Origin: Cryptomeria japonica
Taxonomy: Eukaryota; Streptophyta; Pinopsida; Cupressales; Cupressaceae
NCBI RefSeq assembly: GCF_030272615.1
Contig: NC_081406.1
Location: 401,466,939-401,530,938 of the forward strand
Length of the DNA stretch: 64,000 bases
Direction: 5' to 3'
The notes under the pieces were generated by a model. The model saw only the letters and a program-made list of their open reading frames with translations, was not told the DNA's origin and did no database searches. Numbering within the stretch: the stretch's first letter is position 1; each line of letters opens with the position of its first letter. Below, piece after piece: positions 35,641 to 47,542 of the stretch. The position numbers and the translations under genes were made by a program.

Positions 35641-37273
35641 CCCAAAACAAAGTTTAGATTTCATTTTTTTTTAATTCATTTTAAAATATGATTTTAATTA
35701 AAACCTATACCCTCAAATTTGCAGTCTCAGACTCAGAATTTTCTAAGAGGTAAATTTCATTTTCAATCTTCAAACATGTATATTTTTTTTTTTTTTGTAA
35801 TCTCAACAAAACCCTGAAATGAAATAAAAGTAAACTAGAACAATAATAAACTAAAACCCCCAATTCCTTTTATTCACAGCCCCATCTATTTTCCAAATTG
35901 TTCAAAAAAAACAACAATATGAGAAAATTTTCCCAGCAAGACCAGGATTTCCATTCATGGAGGTTCAAAGCAAGAAATCTTAAAGAAAAACCATTCCTAT
36001 TTTTTTTTTGAAGAGAGAAACCCAATATCACAAGAAATCAAGAGATGCATTTGAATCCTACCTCTTTTTGCATTCTTGGCAAGATTTTGAAGACGAGCCC
36101 AACCGACAGTTGTAGAAAAATCCATCCTCTTTCCAAAAATCCCCAATTTCTCCATCCAAAAATATATCTTCCCCACAAAAAAATCAACAACCCCAAAAAT
36201 ATTTTTCAACCTAGGTTAAAAGAATGAAAATTTTGACCTAATTTTCTAATTTCGAATTTAAGCACTTTTTTAAATAAAAAATGAAAATAATCATTCTTTT
36301 CAACTATTCAAATAATCTAACTTGCTTTTCTAATTAAAATTAAAATGCTTCTCTCTCATTTAATTTTAATTTTCTCAATATTAACTAAGCTAACATTTAT
36401 ATTTCACAATATTGACGAGGATAAAATATTTTAATTAAATTAATTCCCAAAATCAATCTTTCACACTATATCAAATATACAGATAAATTAAACTTGCTTT
36501 TCTAATAAAAAATGATTTTCTTAAATAAGTAAAATTAACCTTCTTTTCCAAAATGCAAAAGAGATTAAATTATTTCTATTTCAAATAACTTTAAATCTTT
36601 CCTTTTTAAAATGCATAAACTAATTAAATTTTTTATTTAAAATTAACCATTAAATTAAACTCGCTACAAACATAAATAAAGCGATCTTTTTAATTAATGA
36701 TTAATCATATAAAAGAAACTTATTTATTTTAAATTTCTCAATTACCAATGCATAAATGAACACATTAAATTGAATTAAATACTTAGGATAAAATACTCCA
36801 TTTTACCACATGCAAGGCATGCAAACCAAGAAAGCCAACCAAACACACGACCTGCAACCCAAACTAAAAGGGAAACCGACAGACCACACACGATGCTCAC
36901 TTGAGCACGACTAGGGCAAGACGAGGGTTTTACGACCACCTAACCCAAATTCTAAGGATGAAAGAGGTGAAGAATGAACCTCGGACCTAGGCGGTACTGT
37001 ACCTACAATCTCCTACAACATGAGTCACGCAAGCATATATATATATACATATATTAAATGAAGGTGTTAGCTCAAGATTTATAACAAGAATTAGAGAAAC
37101 AATTAAACTTACACAAGAATCGATGCAAAAGCACAATAACAGGTACGCACAATATTCATATTATCTAATCTACAACATTACATCATGGTAATTCAACCAT
37201 TCAAGAATGTCACATAGGAAATCAACCAAGGTCAAACCGGTTTTATAAAGCCGACTAGGGTAGGGGCACTACA
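35641..37273. other. AT-rich remainder of the solo LTR
   Basis: No gene is seen. Words built on TTAATTAAATT and TTTTCTAAT repeat irregularly from 36240 to 36780. A less AT-rich tract (36820-37020) leads to the terminal GGGGCACTACA. Confidence 0.5.
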
Positions 37274-38350
37274 TGAGAGGGGAGGTTGAACTAGTTGTCT
37301 ATTAATTTCAACCCAAATATAACTTAATCAAACTTGATGCATAATACCGGTAAACCAAAATTAATGTCGAATGACAGTTTAATAGTTAATAACAATACCG
37401 GTGAAGCTTAATGCATGAAATAGAAAGAGAAATAACATCCACAACACATAACACATATATTTGTACGTGGAAACCCTGTAAGGGGAAAAACCATGGTGGG
37501 AAACCTTACCCACAATCAGATGATACTACTGTAGATAGTATGTGTGTACAAATGGGGTCTGCACATTTAGTAAGGCCAATTGCCTAGAGCTCACTGCTCA
37601 ATCACAAAATGAGAGTCACATTGACTACAATTGGATGATTAAATCTAATGATAATATACTGCTCAAAGTAGCATCTCCAATGCTGGATTCAGTACCAGTT
37701 AAGCTCTGATTGTCTTCTTCAAACCTTCCTTGAATCTTCAAATGATGTTTGCGTGAGTAGCTCTACTTATATTTGCATATATCTAATATCACAACCTTAT
37801 AATACCTTATTTCATCTCCTATATCAATCTCACAATTGAGATGTTACATATATACCAAAACCTAAGACCAAATGTGTAGGTCGGCTAACTAAGAATATTA
37901 CAATTAAACCAATTACAAATGAATCAATATGTGATGCATCATGTCAGCTCAATGCATTTACAATAATAACCAATCAAAAAATCATCTCCATAATGTGTCG
38001 TGCTGATTTGGAATAGATAACACATGTCGGTCCATAACCTAGACCAATTTGCTGGTAACAACAAATATGCCAAATCGATTAGACCAATAACCAAATCACC
38101 AAAACAAGTGTCCAAACCATGTCTTCGACATAATCAAGTAATCTCCAGATGATAACAGATCATCCTCAATGCTGGTGAACAATAAAAACATGCCAGTTAG
38201 CTAAATACCGGTGACTGTGCATAGGTCACTGAACATGCCAGTGAACATAATGTGTCAGTTCAACATAACCAAAGATCTCCAAAAAGATAAGTGTTGATAA
38301 GTGTTGACATCAATGACAAAACCAGTGCAACACATCCATAATACCAGCAT

Positions 38351-38399
38351 ATGTGTGTGTGTGTGTGTGCATGTGTGTGTGTAACCATATATATATAAA

Positions 38400-38447
<48 letters not shown>
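38351..38447. repeat. (TG)n microsatellite at the Copia-B right junction
   Basis: TG repeats interrupted by a short ATATATATAAATG piece. They belong to the chromovirus 5' LTR, and Copia-B inserted at the edge of TA/TG repeat sequence. Confidence 0.9.
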
Positions 38448-39189
38448 GGAGGAATATTAATATGGTGAAATGAATAACCTTGTTAATTTAATTAATATTA
38501 ATACAAGGAATTGTATTAATAATAAATAACAAAGAGATGATTTTTTATTGATGGATCTAATTAAATATTAATGTTGTAACAACATTACTTTTCTTATATT
38601 AAGTAACTTTAAATGAATAAATGAGTAATTAAAATTGTGAAACTAGTTTTAGTTCAAGATTAAAATTTTATTCAATGAGATAGTATACTATTGGATTAAA
38701 ATTTATTTGACAATTTGAAACTTTATACTCCCTTGCTTAGTTCGATAATTAATATTAATACAATTAATTTGTATTAATGTTAAATTAATGGGTTGTAAGG
38801 TTAATTAAATTCTTTAAGGGAATAATATTAACACATAATATAATCATAATTGGAGAATTTATTTGGGCAAATTAATTAATTATAAATGTTGTGTAGACCT
38901 TAGAGGATTAAATTATTCAGTTTAGATAATGGTAATTGTCGTAATTGTTAAGTATGTTAAAATCTAATTTGTTTATTATACCACTTAGGAGTTGGGAACT
39001 TAGTCCTAAGTCTCCTAATTAAATTAAATAAATTATCGCTCACTTTAGAAACCCATTCTTAATGACACTTGAGTTATCCTTTAGTGAAACTAATTAAGTT
39101 ATCTCACCTTTTGAACTTAGAACATCAAGTATTATAGTGTAGTTTAAAAAAAAATTGTTACGTTTTTGCCCTAGAGTTTGGGCATGACA
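38355..39189 (+). repeat. Chromovirus 5' LTR, last part
   Basis: The 835 bp from the Copia-B right flank to GGGCATGACA just before the PBS. AT-rich, no ORF. It completes the 5' LTR; the matching end of the 3' LTR is not in the window. Confidence 0.8.
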
Positions 39190-39192
39190 TTT

Positions 39193-39204
39193 TGGTATCA
39201 GAGC
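39193..39204 (+). other. Chromovirus primer binding site (initiator Met tRNA)
   Basis: TGGTATCAGAGC lies three bases after the LTR end, the same tRNA type as used by the copia elements here. Confidence 0.9.
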
Positions 39205-39303
39205 AAGGTTTCTAACACTAGCAATCTTTCTCCATTACGTTTTGCTTTAATTATTATTTTATTTTTAAATTATTTATTTATTTTAATTTATTACTCATGT
39301 GGG

Positions 39304-42300
39304 ATGTCTTCGACTACATGACAAGCTCGTAGGCACAGTAGGGGTCCTAGACGTGCTTGCATGGCATGCGAAGACGTGTGAGAAGAGTCAGTTCCAGAAG
39401 GGAATCGGGAAGCTCCTCCCGAATAGCTGATTGACCCTAATCAAGACATTTTGGTTGCACTTCAGATTTTGATAGGAATAGTTCAGGATAGGCTTCCAAC
39501 AATAGGTAATTAGGCAGAACATCATATTTCTGAGAGTCATATATCAGCAACTAGGGAACGGACTAGGAGTCCACCTCCTAGCCATATAGACGGTCAGGCA
39601 GAGCATGAGCCTGAGTTAGTCCATCAACCTGAGCCACCTCCAGTTGTGGCATCGATGATTATAGAGAGAGCACCCTGTGATCCCAGGGATCAGATCAAAG
39701 AACTTTTACGTCTACAACCACCATCATTTGCAGGATCTACCGATGGGGTAGAGGTTGAGTCTTGGCTTTTGAGTCTGAAAAGGTGCTTCGGATTGCATCC
39801 CTATGAGAGCAATCTGAAGGCACAATTTTCTATTCACCTTTTGAGAGGGACAACCTCCACATGGTGGAGGTAGGAGGAGTATAAGAATGACATAGTTGTA
39901 GACACCATCACTTGCAACACCTTTATGGAGAGGTTCATGGACAAATACCTATCAAAGCACTTTATGCAACGCATAATTGATGAGTTTCATGACCTTCAGC
40001 AGAAGGGGCTCTCAGTGTCACAGTATGAGAGAAAATTATTTGATCTCCTACCCTATGTAGACTACATGAAGGATGAGAAGCTACTCGTCAACTGGTTTAT
40101 TAGAGGATTGAATGTTGGAATATCAGGACTAGTTCAGATGGCATCTCCGGGAAACCTTTGGGTTGCCATGGAGAAGGCCTTGTTATCAAAGGATATTCAG
40201 GGTAGACCTCAAGACACGCAGGATCGACATCAGAACTAAAACCCTGCACCTAAGTCTTTTGGGTTTCAAAAACCCCACTGGAAGGGTAATCATAGAGATT
40301 CATCGGGGTCCTTCAAACCCCCTCCTCCTCCATAGTAGCTGCAACAAAATTTGAGGTTAAGGCCTCCATAGGGACAATGGGTCTTTAAGCCCAAGCAGTG
40401 ACAAGCATAGGGTCCTAGGTACAATCAACAACCATAGGTTCCATACACATCTCTGGCTTGGACTCAGGAGTCCACCAAGGGTGGTTACAGTGGATCGAGT
40501 AGGATAGGAGGAAAGGCATATTCTAGGCCACATGGTGTTCAGTTTCAGACAAATGGTGTTTGTTTCACTAGTGGGGCCATGGGACACATGGCGAGAGAGT
40601 GCCCACATGGACAGATGGTAGGTAGTCAGCATATGGTAGGTTTGGAACCTATAGTTGGGGACATGGGTAAGTCCCAAAGAGTTTTCGCAGCGGTTGACAA
40701 CCGCCAGGTTGAGAATCAGGCCACAATCATAGAGGCCACATGTAGTAGTGTTACTATCCTATTTGATTCAAGAGCTATAGATTATTTTATATCTTCATTG
40801 GTTGTGGAGTGTTGTGGGCTAGTGGCAACTAGGCAATATATTAGTTGGGAAGTGGAGTTAGCTTCAAGAGCCAGAGTGTCCGTTGAATCAGTGGTTAGGG
40901 ATTGTCATCTTCAGACTGGAAGTACAACCACCATAGTAGACCTTCGAGTCACACTACTAGGATCTTATGGCATTTTTCTTGGCATGGATTGGTTGTACAC
41001 CCATAGAGCCAAGATGGACTATCACCAGAAAAATATCGAGTGTGTGGATGATCATGATACTTCCATAGTAATTTCAAGGGTTCAGAGACCCATATCGCTT
41101 CGTATGATTTCTGCTATGAAGCTTAAGCGGAGCATGCGAAAGGGATGCTAGTTATTTTCCATCACCATAAGTGATAGAGAAGAAGAGGATGAGAAGGAAC
41201 CTTAACTTGATGATCATCCTATTCTTAAGGGATTTGCAGACGTGTTTCCTTCCGAGCTACCTGGTATGCCACATCATAGAGAGATTGATTTTCACATAGA
41301 TCTTGTACTAAGAGTTGGGCTAGTTTCAAGAGCACCATATAGGATGACCACTAATGAGCTTAATAAGCTCAAGATGCAACTTGAGGAACTTTTAGAGAAA
41401 ATGCACATTCATCCTAGTGTCTTCCCTTGGGGTGCACCAGTCATCTTTGTAAAGAAGAAGGATGGATCCTTATGATTATGTATGAAATATAAATAGTTGA
41501 ACAAAGTAACGATTAAGAACTGATACACATTTCCCAAGATCGATGATCTATTTGATCAGCTTCAGGGTGCCAAGGTATTTTCCAAGATAGATCTTAAGTC
41601 GGGGTACCATCAGTTGAGGATAGTAGAGAGTGATATCCACAAGACTGCTTTCCATACTAGGTATGACCACTATGAGTTCACCATGGTTTCATTTGGTCTT
41701 ATGAATGCTCCAGCTATACTTAGGACTCTCATAAATGGGGTATTCCACACTTTCCTTGACCAATTTGTGATTGTGTTCCTTGATGATATATTGATATATT
41801 CTCAGAATGAGAAGGAGCATGAGCATCACTTGAGACAAGTATTGCAGTGCTTGAGAGATAATCAGTTGTATGGTTTCTTATCAAAGTGTGCATTCTTTAG
41901 ATCAAAGGTTCATCCGATATCTAAGACATGTCATATCAGGTGATGGGATCTCTGTTGATGCATCAAAGATCAGAGCTATTATGGATTGGCCAGCGCTAAC
42001 TAGTGTGACAGAGGTCAAGAGTTTCATGGGTCTAGCAGGTTACTACAGATGCTTCATCGAGGGGTTCTCTAGGGTTGCACATCCTATCACATCTCTTTAG
42101 CAAAAGTGAAAGAAATTTGAGTGGACAGAAAAGTGCAAGAGGGCCTTTTAGGAACTCAAAAGGAACTTACTACTGCACTCATTCTTGTTGTGCCAGATCC
42201 CTCATCTAATTTCATGGTATGTACAGATGCTTCCTTGTATGGTTTAGAAGAACTCCTTATGTAGGATGGTCAAGCTATTGCATATGAGTCTAGTAAACTT

Positions 42301-43999
42301 AAGACTCACGAGCTTAAATACCCTACTCATGACCTTGAGCTTGAAGTAGTGGTGCACACACTTGTGAGGTGGAGACACTTCCTTTTAGGTCATCATTTTG
42401 TGCTTCATTCTGATCATCAGAGCTTGCAGTACATATTTACTCAACCTAACCTTAATGCTCATCACAGAAGATGGATGGAGTTCTTGTGTGAGTATGATTT
42501 TGATGTTCACTACATCAAGGGGAAAGATAACGTAGTTGCAGATGCCTTGACTAGGATACATCGTGAGATATACTCCATGTCTATAGACACAGATTCAAGA
42601 GATCACATATTGCAGTAGTTGCCTGAGGATGAGTGGTATTTAGAGTTATGTTAGATAGTGCAATCTCAACAGACCCTAGAAGGGAGATATGCAGACTATT
42701 CATTAGATTCCAATGGACTACTACGCCATAGAGGGTGCATTTATGTACCTTCTTTCATAAAATTGTGTGATTTCATTGTGATTGAGGCTCATAGAGCTCC
42801 TTATCCAGCACATCTCAGAGTTAAGAAGATGCATGTAGATTTGAGGAAATTGTATTATTGGCCAGGTATGTGGAAAGTCATTGTTTAACTAGTATCCTGA
42901 TGCCTTGAGTGCCTAAGAGTTAAGGTTGAGCACCGCCATCCAGGTGGGTTACTCTAGTCTTATGCGATACCAAAGTGGAAGTGGGATACTATTTCGATGG
43001 ATTTCATCATTGGTCTCCCTATGTCATTGCGTTGTCATGATGCCATCATGGTGATAGTTGAAAAGTTGACCAAAGTAGCCCACTTCTCACCAATTCAGAC
43101 TACTTTCACAGCACCAATAGTGGCACAGGTATTCTTGTGGAATATTGTCAGACTTCATGACGTTCCACGCAAGATTATTTCAGATCGAGATTCCCTCTTT
43201 ACTTCTTCCTTTTGGAAGGTATTGCAAGAAATGTTGGGTAACAAACTCAACTTTAGCACAACTTATCACCCAGAAACAAAGAGGGTGAACCAAGTTCTGG
43301 AAGATATGCTTTGTATGTATGTCATGGATCATCAGACTAGATGGGAAGAGTATCTTCACTTGGTAGATGGGCATCACACTTCCTTGGAGATGCCACCCTA
43401 TTAAGCCTTGTACGATGGACATTGTAGCACACCTTTGAGTTGGGACCGCATTGAGGATAGAGTAGCTATTGGTCTTGAGTTAGTTCGAGATATGCAGGTG
43501 CAAGTGGATTTGATTAGACAATGCCTTAGAGAGGCACAATATAGACAGAAGAAGTATGCAGATTTGAAGAGGATAGATCTTAGCTTCATGGTTGGGAACA
43601 TAGTCTTCTTGAGAGTGCGACCGCATAAGAGTCCAATCTATTATGGAAAGGGTTCTAAGCTTGCACCTCACTTTGTTGGACCATTTGAGATCCTTGAGAA
43701 GATAGGACTAGTTGCATATCATCTAGCTTTGCCACCTAGCCTGTCACACATCCATGATGTATTTCATGTGTCTGTACTAAGTATTTTTATGATGAGTCTC
43801 ATATTCTAGATTGGGATACCTTGTAGGTGGAATCAAACGGTCAGTTGGCTTTGGAGTCCATTCACATTTTGGCTTTCCGGACACTAGATCTTCGAGGCCG
43901 AGAGCTGGACTAGGTTAGGGTCTAGTGGGATTTTTATGACGAGCTTACAACATCATGGGAGGACGTAGCACGAATGATCTCAGTATCCCCATCCTTTTA
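39304..43999 (+). pseudogene. gag-pol: Chromovirus gag-pol with chromodomain-like end (degenerate)
   Basis: The frame starts at ATG 39304 (MSSTT) and is held to about 41910, shifts to another frame until about 42150 and then returns. Gag core: LQPPSFAGSTDGVEVESWL and LLRGTTSTWW (39720-39870). Zinc knuckle CFTSGAMGHMAREC lacks the second Cys. Protease reads LFDSRAID instead of DSGA, with LGMDWLYTHRA. RT has [13 protein letters not shown] and [10 protein letters not shown] (about 41780). RNase H has LHSDHQSLQYI and DNVVADALTR. Integrase keeps two Asp, but the Glu region is HPETKRVNQ, with Lys at 43279-43281 and four residues missing. HDVFHVSVL is followed by a frame-broken chromodomain-like piece (43826-43999). 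Many stops are TGA or TAG. Confidence 0.92.
43826..43999 (+). other. Degenerate chromodomain-like C-terminus of integrase
   Basis: Read in the frame next to that of the integrase end, the segment gives ILAFRTLDLRGRELD then VRV-stop-WDFYDELTTSWEDVA. This resembles the integrase chromodomain of plant chromoviruses, in which a basic beta stretch with a VQW-type core is followed by a TWE motif. Such domains can direct integration into heterochromatin. Stops and a frameshift separate it from the integrase. Confidence 0.6.
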
Positions 44000-44026
44000 A
44001 TGAACTCCAGGAGGAAGTTCATGCCT

Positions 44027-44038
44027 AGAGGGGGAGGG
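44027..44038 (+). other. Chromovirus polypurine tract
   Basis: AGAGGGGGAGGG directly precedes the 3' LTR start TGTGAGGCCC at 44039. Confidence 0.9.
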
Positions 44039-45928
44039 TGTGAGGCCCTACCTCAAGCCGTCATAGCATTGCAGTTATTTTTCATGCTGGACCTATTATT
44101 GATACTTCATTTTGATGCATTATAGATATAAATTCTATATGATCCAGTGATTGGATAACATTGATATAATGTATGTCAAATATTTTTGATTTGTAGTACT
44201 TCATTTATGATGTTAGAAAACATGGATGCATGCCTTACAAATGATTGAATTTCATGAAGATTATGATGATGTCATTGAGTAAATTATTTCATGAGGATTC
44301 TATTGGATAAATGATAATTTGATTGTTATGATTTAAATTGTATTTAAAGTGTCTGATTTGTATTATTTTCATATATTAATATTGCATGTGATTATCTGAG
44401 ATTACTAATGTGCAAAATGATATGTGTAGGAAAACTAATCCATGTGACCATGGAAACTATTTGGAAACTCAAACTAAATCTATGTGTGTTAGTAAAGCCA
44501 AGGGTTGTCTATTTGAAGAGACAACACCTCATATGTGATCTGTTTATATTCATAAATGTGAATGCTTGAATGTGTGTTCAATTTGTATTTGTTAATTTTA
44601 TTAATTCCAAAAAAGGACTTGCCAAGCGTATTTAAGTGATGTGTATTCTATGGTGTCACTTGACACTTGTGTTTTGATGTGAGTTGGCAATGACATGTCC
44701 TTTGGAGGGAATTTGTGTAACCAATGCATTATTTAAATATCTTGTTGTGGTCTCAATAGAGTCTTGGTTAGAGATCCATTAGAATGGTCAACTCAAGTTT
44801 GACCCGTAGACAAACTTTAGGTGCACTTCTGGAGGCTAAAACTAACTCTTAAGTTTAGGCTTAGGGCACTTTTGAAGGCCCATATGATATACCTATGGGT
44901 AAATGTAAATTTTAGCTATGTGACCACTCACATGTGACTGTAAAGTCACCTCAAAAGTGGGTTTTCTAAGATGGATAAAAAATCAACTTTTGAAGATTTC
45001 TCCTTGGTTAGACACCATTCCATTTGAGTGATAGTTTCTCTTCCCCACTTTCTCTTACCTTTTTCAGTTTTCATTTTTAGAAACCATGTAAGAGGTTGGG
45101 AAGACCAACCTATGGGATCTCACATCCTTTCTAAGGAAGTTGGAAAGTGTGAGGAGAGCCTACTTAGGGAAGGGATTCAAACTTAGGATCTTGATCACCC
45201 ACTCTCCAATCTTGGAGACCTAGAGTTGTTTTTAAAAATTTGGGATAGGAAATGCATTTTTGGTTTTTGGGAAGAAAATACTAATGGATTGGGAAGCTCT
45301 TCTACAACCATCCCTCATACTATTTGCAGGATCAAAGGTTGGTAGTGTTCTTCGATGCATTTTCATTACCATTGTTATATGTGAAGGAAAATTGCTTTTG
45401 TATTAGCTTTTGTTGTATATGTGAATTGTGGTGTTGGTTGTTGAATTCCTTCTTGTGTTTGTCTTTGTGATTTTTATGATTATCTTGTGTTATGGGTGTT
45501 TCAAGGCCATACTCAACCTTGGGAGGGAAGAGTAGCCTTGGGGTGAAGGGCTACTTGACAGCCTAAGAGTGTAGAGACTCTCTTCTTGTAAGAGAGATAC
45601 ACAAGGGTTATGGAACTCTTGTTGCATTGTTTTATTCTTATGCAAAAAGGGGGTCATAAGGGGATATTTGGGCTTGTGATCCATGGAGGACATAATGGAA
45701 TTTTTTGGGTCAAGTATGTGACATTGATTTGGTTGTATTTTGGTAGCCTTGTAAAGGCATTTGTTCCTCTTTCTTGCAGATCTCCTCTAGGTGCTTGGTC
45801 TACCTTTACCCCACAAAATTAGTCACATAGTGAGAATGTGAATCCTTGGGTTGGGAGTCTATGTTTTGTATAAGTATTTCTTGCATGTATTGTTGGGTTG
45901 TTTGTAACCCATTTAGCCTTGGTTCTCC
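44039..45928 (+). repeat. Chromovirus 3' LTR, part before Copia-C
   Basis: Matches 23418 to about 25300 base by base with scattered differences, ending in the target duplication TCTCC (45924-45928). No gene content. Confidence 0.92.
45924..45928. other. Target-site duplication of Copia-C (left copy)
   Basis: TCTCC is repeated at 53431-53435. The uninterrupted chromovirus 5' LTR has a single TCTCCTAGC at the same place near 25286, which confirms the pre-insertion sequence. Confidence 0.9.
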
Positions 45929-47478
45929 TATTGACATTTGGCATTATAACAGACAAATGGGAGATTGTTGGCATTTCAATGAGGATATTGAGAAGGTTGT
46001 TGATGATTATGGATATAACTGATTAAGGATGTTTATTGTCTTGAAATTATTATTTTATCATTGATGTCAAGAAATTGATTTTCTAATTCAGTATGATGTT
46101 GCCATATCTTGAGAAGTATGATTTGAAGAGTATAAAGATGTCGGTAAAAGACACAGAAAGAATATAATGAATAAGGGGATGAATAAGGTATTCAATGGGC
46201 AACTATTGCCGAGTCAGACAATGATGAGATCATGATGTTTAGATTGTTTTAACATCATACATATGTTATAAATTGTAAGGTTAATACTATACTATGTTAC
46301 CGAGCAAAGAACCTAGTCGGTAAACCCTAAGGAACCTAGTCGGTAAACCCTAAGGTTATCGCTATCAGTTAATGAAGGTAGAATGTCTACCAAGTGAAGT
46401 TTACTATTTACCAAGTTGTTACCGAGTTGTAACCAAGCTGTAATAGAATACATTGAATGGTTACATGCACTATTTAATGAAGGAAGCTGATGAGCTGGAA
46501 CTGATTAAATGATTGGTATGCCATGCATGAAGTTTGTTAATGAATCTATGGCAAAAGAAAATCGGCATGAAGATCTACAGCTCAGATTGAACCGCAATAC
46601 CCTAGATCAAGTTCCAAGAAATGTATGCAAGTTCCAAGGTAGGGTAAAACATTTTTTAGATCGAAGGATACATTGAACCTGGTCAAAGTTTGAGGATCTG
46701 ATGGCTATGATTGACCATGGGAAATGTGATCAAGGAGATTAAGCAGTTGGCGAATTGTTTATAAATAGGGAACTATTGATAAACAATATATGTAGGCAAA
46801 TGTATGCACAGGGATGCTACATAGTGATTACCGAGCACAAAAGCTTGAAGACCTGTTTGAAAAACAGAGTATAGAAGCCCAGCAGATGGACAAGATTAGT
46901 TCTAAGTCTAGATTGTATTGAGAAAATAAGGATCTGCTTTAGCATTTTAGATGTGAAGTTGGAGAAAGATTTTTATTACTGTTATTTTGTGAAAGTGACA
47001 GAAAATCTCTTAACCGAGTGGACTTAACAGTCTTACTTGTAAAACCCTCTAGCAAGGTGACATTCTGATTGAGTGTTTGAAATCCTTTAACAAAGTCACT
47101 TCTAACAAGGTGAATATCCTAACAGATCTGAGGGAAATGCCTTAACCGGGTCACATCTAGCAATGTGTTTGTAATCTTTAACAAGATTTACTTTTAACCA
47201 AGCATACTCTAGAAGAGTATATTTCTTAGTGGGTCCGCAATCCCACAGTGGTTTTTCCCTATATGGGTTTCCACGTTAAATCTGGTGTTATGAGGTTTAT
47301 GATGTTTATATGCTTTTGAGTTTGCATGTTTAGCATTTTTGGTTATATGACTGAAGTATATGTTACCGAGGTTGAATCTGATGTTTTTATGAAAGATTAA
47401 GTTTGTATGATTCACCTCCCCCCCCTCTCATCTTGTTGGCTATTGGATATGCACTTATATTAAGTGTCAGAACTATCA
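45929..47478 (+). repeat. Copia-C 5' LTR
   Basis: 1,550 bp, ending AACTATCA. It holds the doubled AACCTAGTCGGTAAACCC word near 46312, ACCGAG words and a TATA box at 46760. Confidence 0.93.
46760..46768 (+). promoter_or_regulatory. TATA box of the Copia-C 5' LTR
   Basis: TATAAATAG occupies the same place in all Copia-C LTRs and would drive transcription of the element to the right. Confidence 0.7.
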
Positions 47479-47480
47479 AT

Positions 47481-47492
47481 TGGTATCAGAGC
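47481..47492 (+). other. Copia-C primer binding site (initiator Met tRNA)
   Basis: TGGTATCAGAGC lies two bases after the 5' LTR end AACTATCA. Confidence 0.92.
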
Positions 47493-47542
47493 TTTGGACT
47501 TTGGAAGAAAAGTTTAAAGGTACTTGAGGCAAAGATCCAAAG

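Larger units (their letters stand above)
33197..37273. mobile_element. Probable 4.1 kb solo LTR of an unidentified family
   Basis: The insert starts TGTAATGCCCT and ends GGGGCACTACA, imperfect inverted termini with TG...CA ends. It is bounded by an exact 5 bp duplication TGAGA (33192-33196 and 37274-37278). It has no recognisable coding region, which fits a solo LTR left by recombination between two LTRs. Inside are a ~42 bp tandem repeat (33525-33965), several TA runs, a GC-rich islet (35405-35640) and long AT-rich stretches. Alternatives are a large non-autonomous element such as a LARD derivative. Orientation is not determined. Confidence 0.8.
27542..38349 (-). mobile_element. Copia-B, complete but interrupted LTR retrotransposon (minus strand)
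   Basis: Left LTR 27542-28598; right LTR 33172-33196 plus 37279-38349, split by a 4.1 kb solo LTR. A Met-tRNA PBS, gag-pol and polypurine tract lie between. Flanks are TATAT on the left and TATGT on the right, a 5 bp duplication with one mismatch. It is a relative of Copia-A: gag, protease and RT line up along their length and LTRs share the AACTGAGAGG start and CCGGTA words, but the two are clearly distinct subfamilies. About 20 differences in 280 LTR bases were counted by hand. Confidence 0.93.
33172..38349 (-). repeat. Copia-B 5' LTR, split by a solo LTR
   Basis: The first 25 bases (33172-33196) match the 3' LTR, then foreign DNA intervenes. The match resumes at 37274 with the duplicated TGAGA and continues to CCAGCA at 38349. 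Without the insert the LTR is about 1.1 kb. Confidence 0.92.

Noticed and set aside
35335-35664. 109-codon minus-strand ORF and two overlapping ORFs over a GC-rich block
   Set aside because: GC-rich composition with short tandem repeats explains the lack of stops; no domain and three overlapping frames are equally open.
43180-43601. Minus-strand ORFs over the chromovirus integrase
   Set aside because: They are shadows of the plus-strand integrase, whose motifs are clear.
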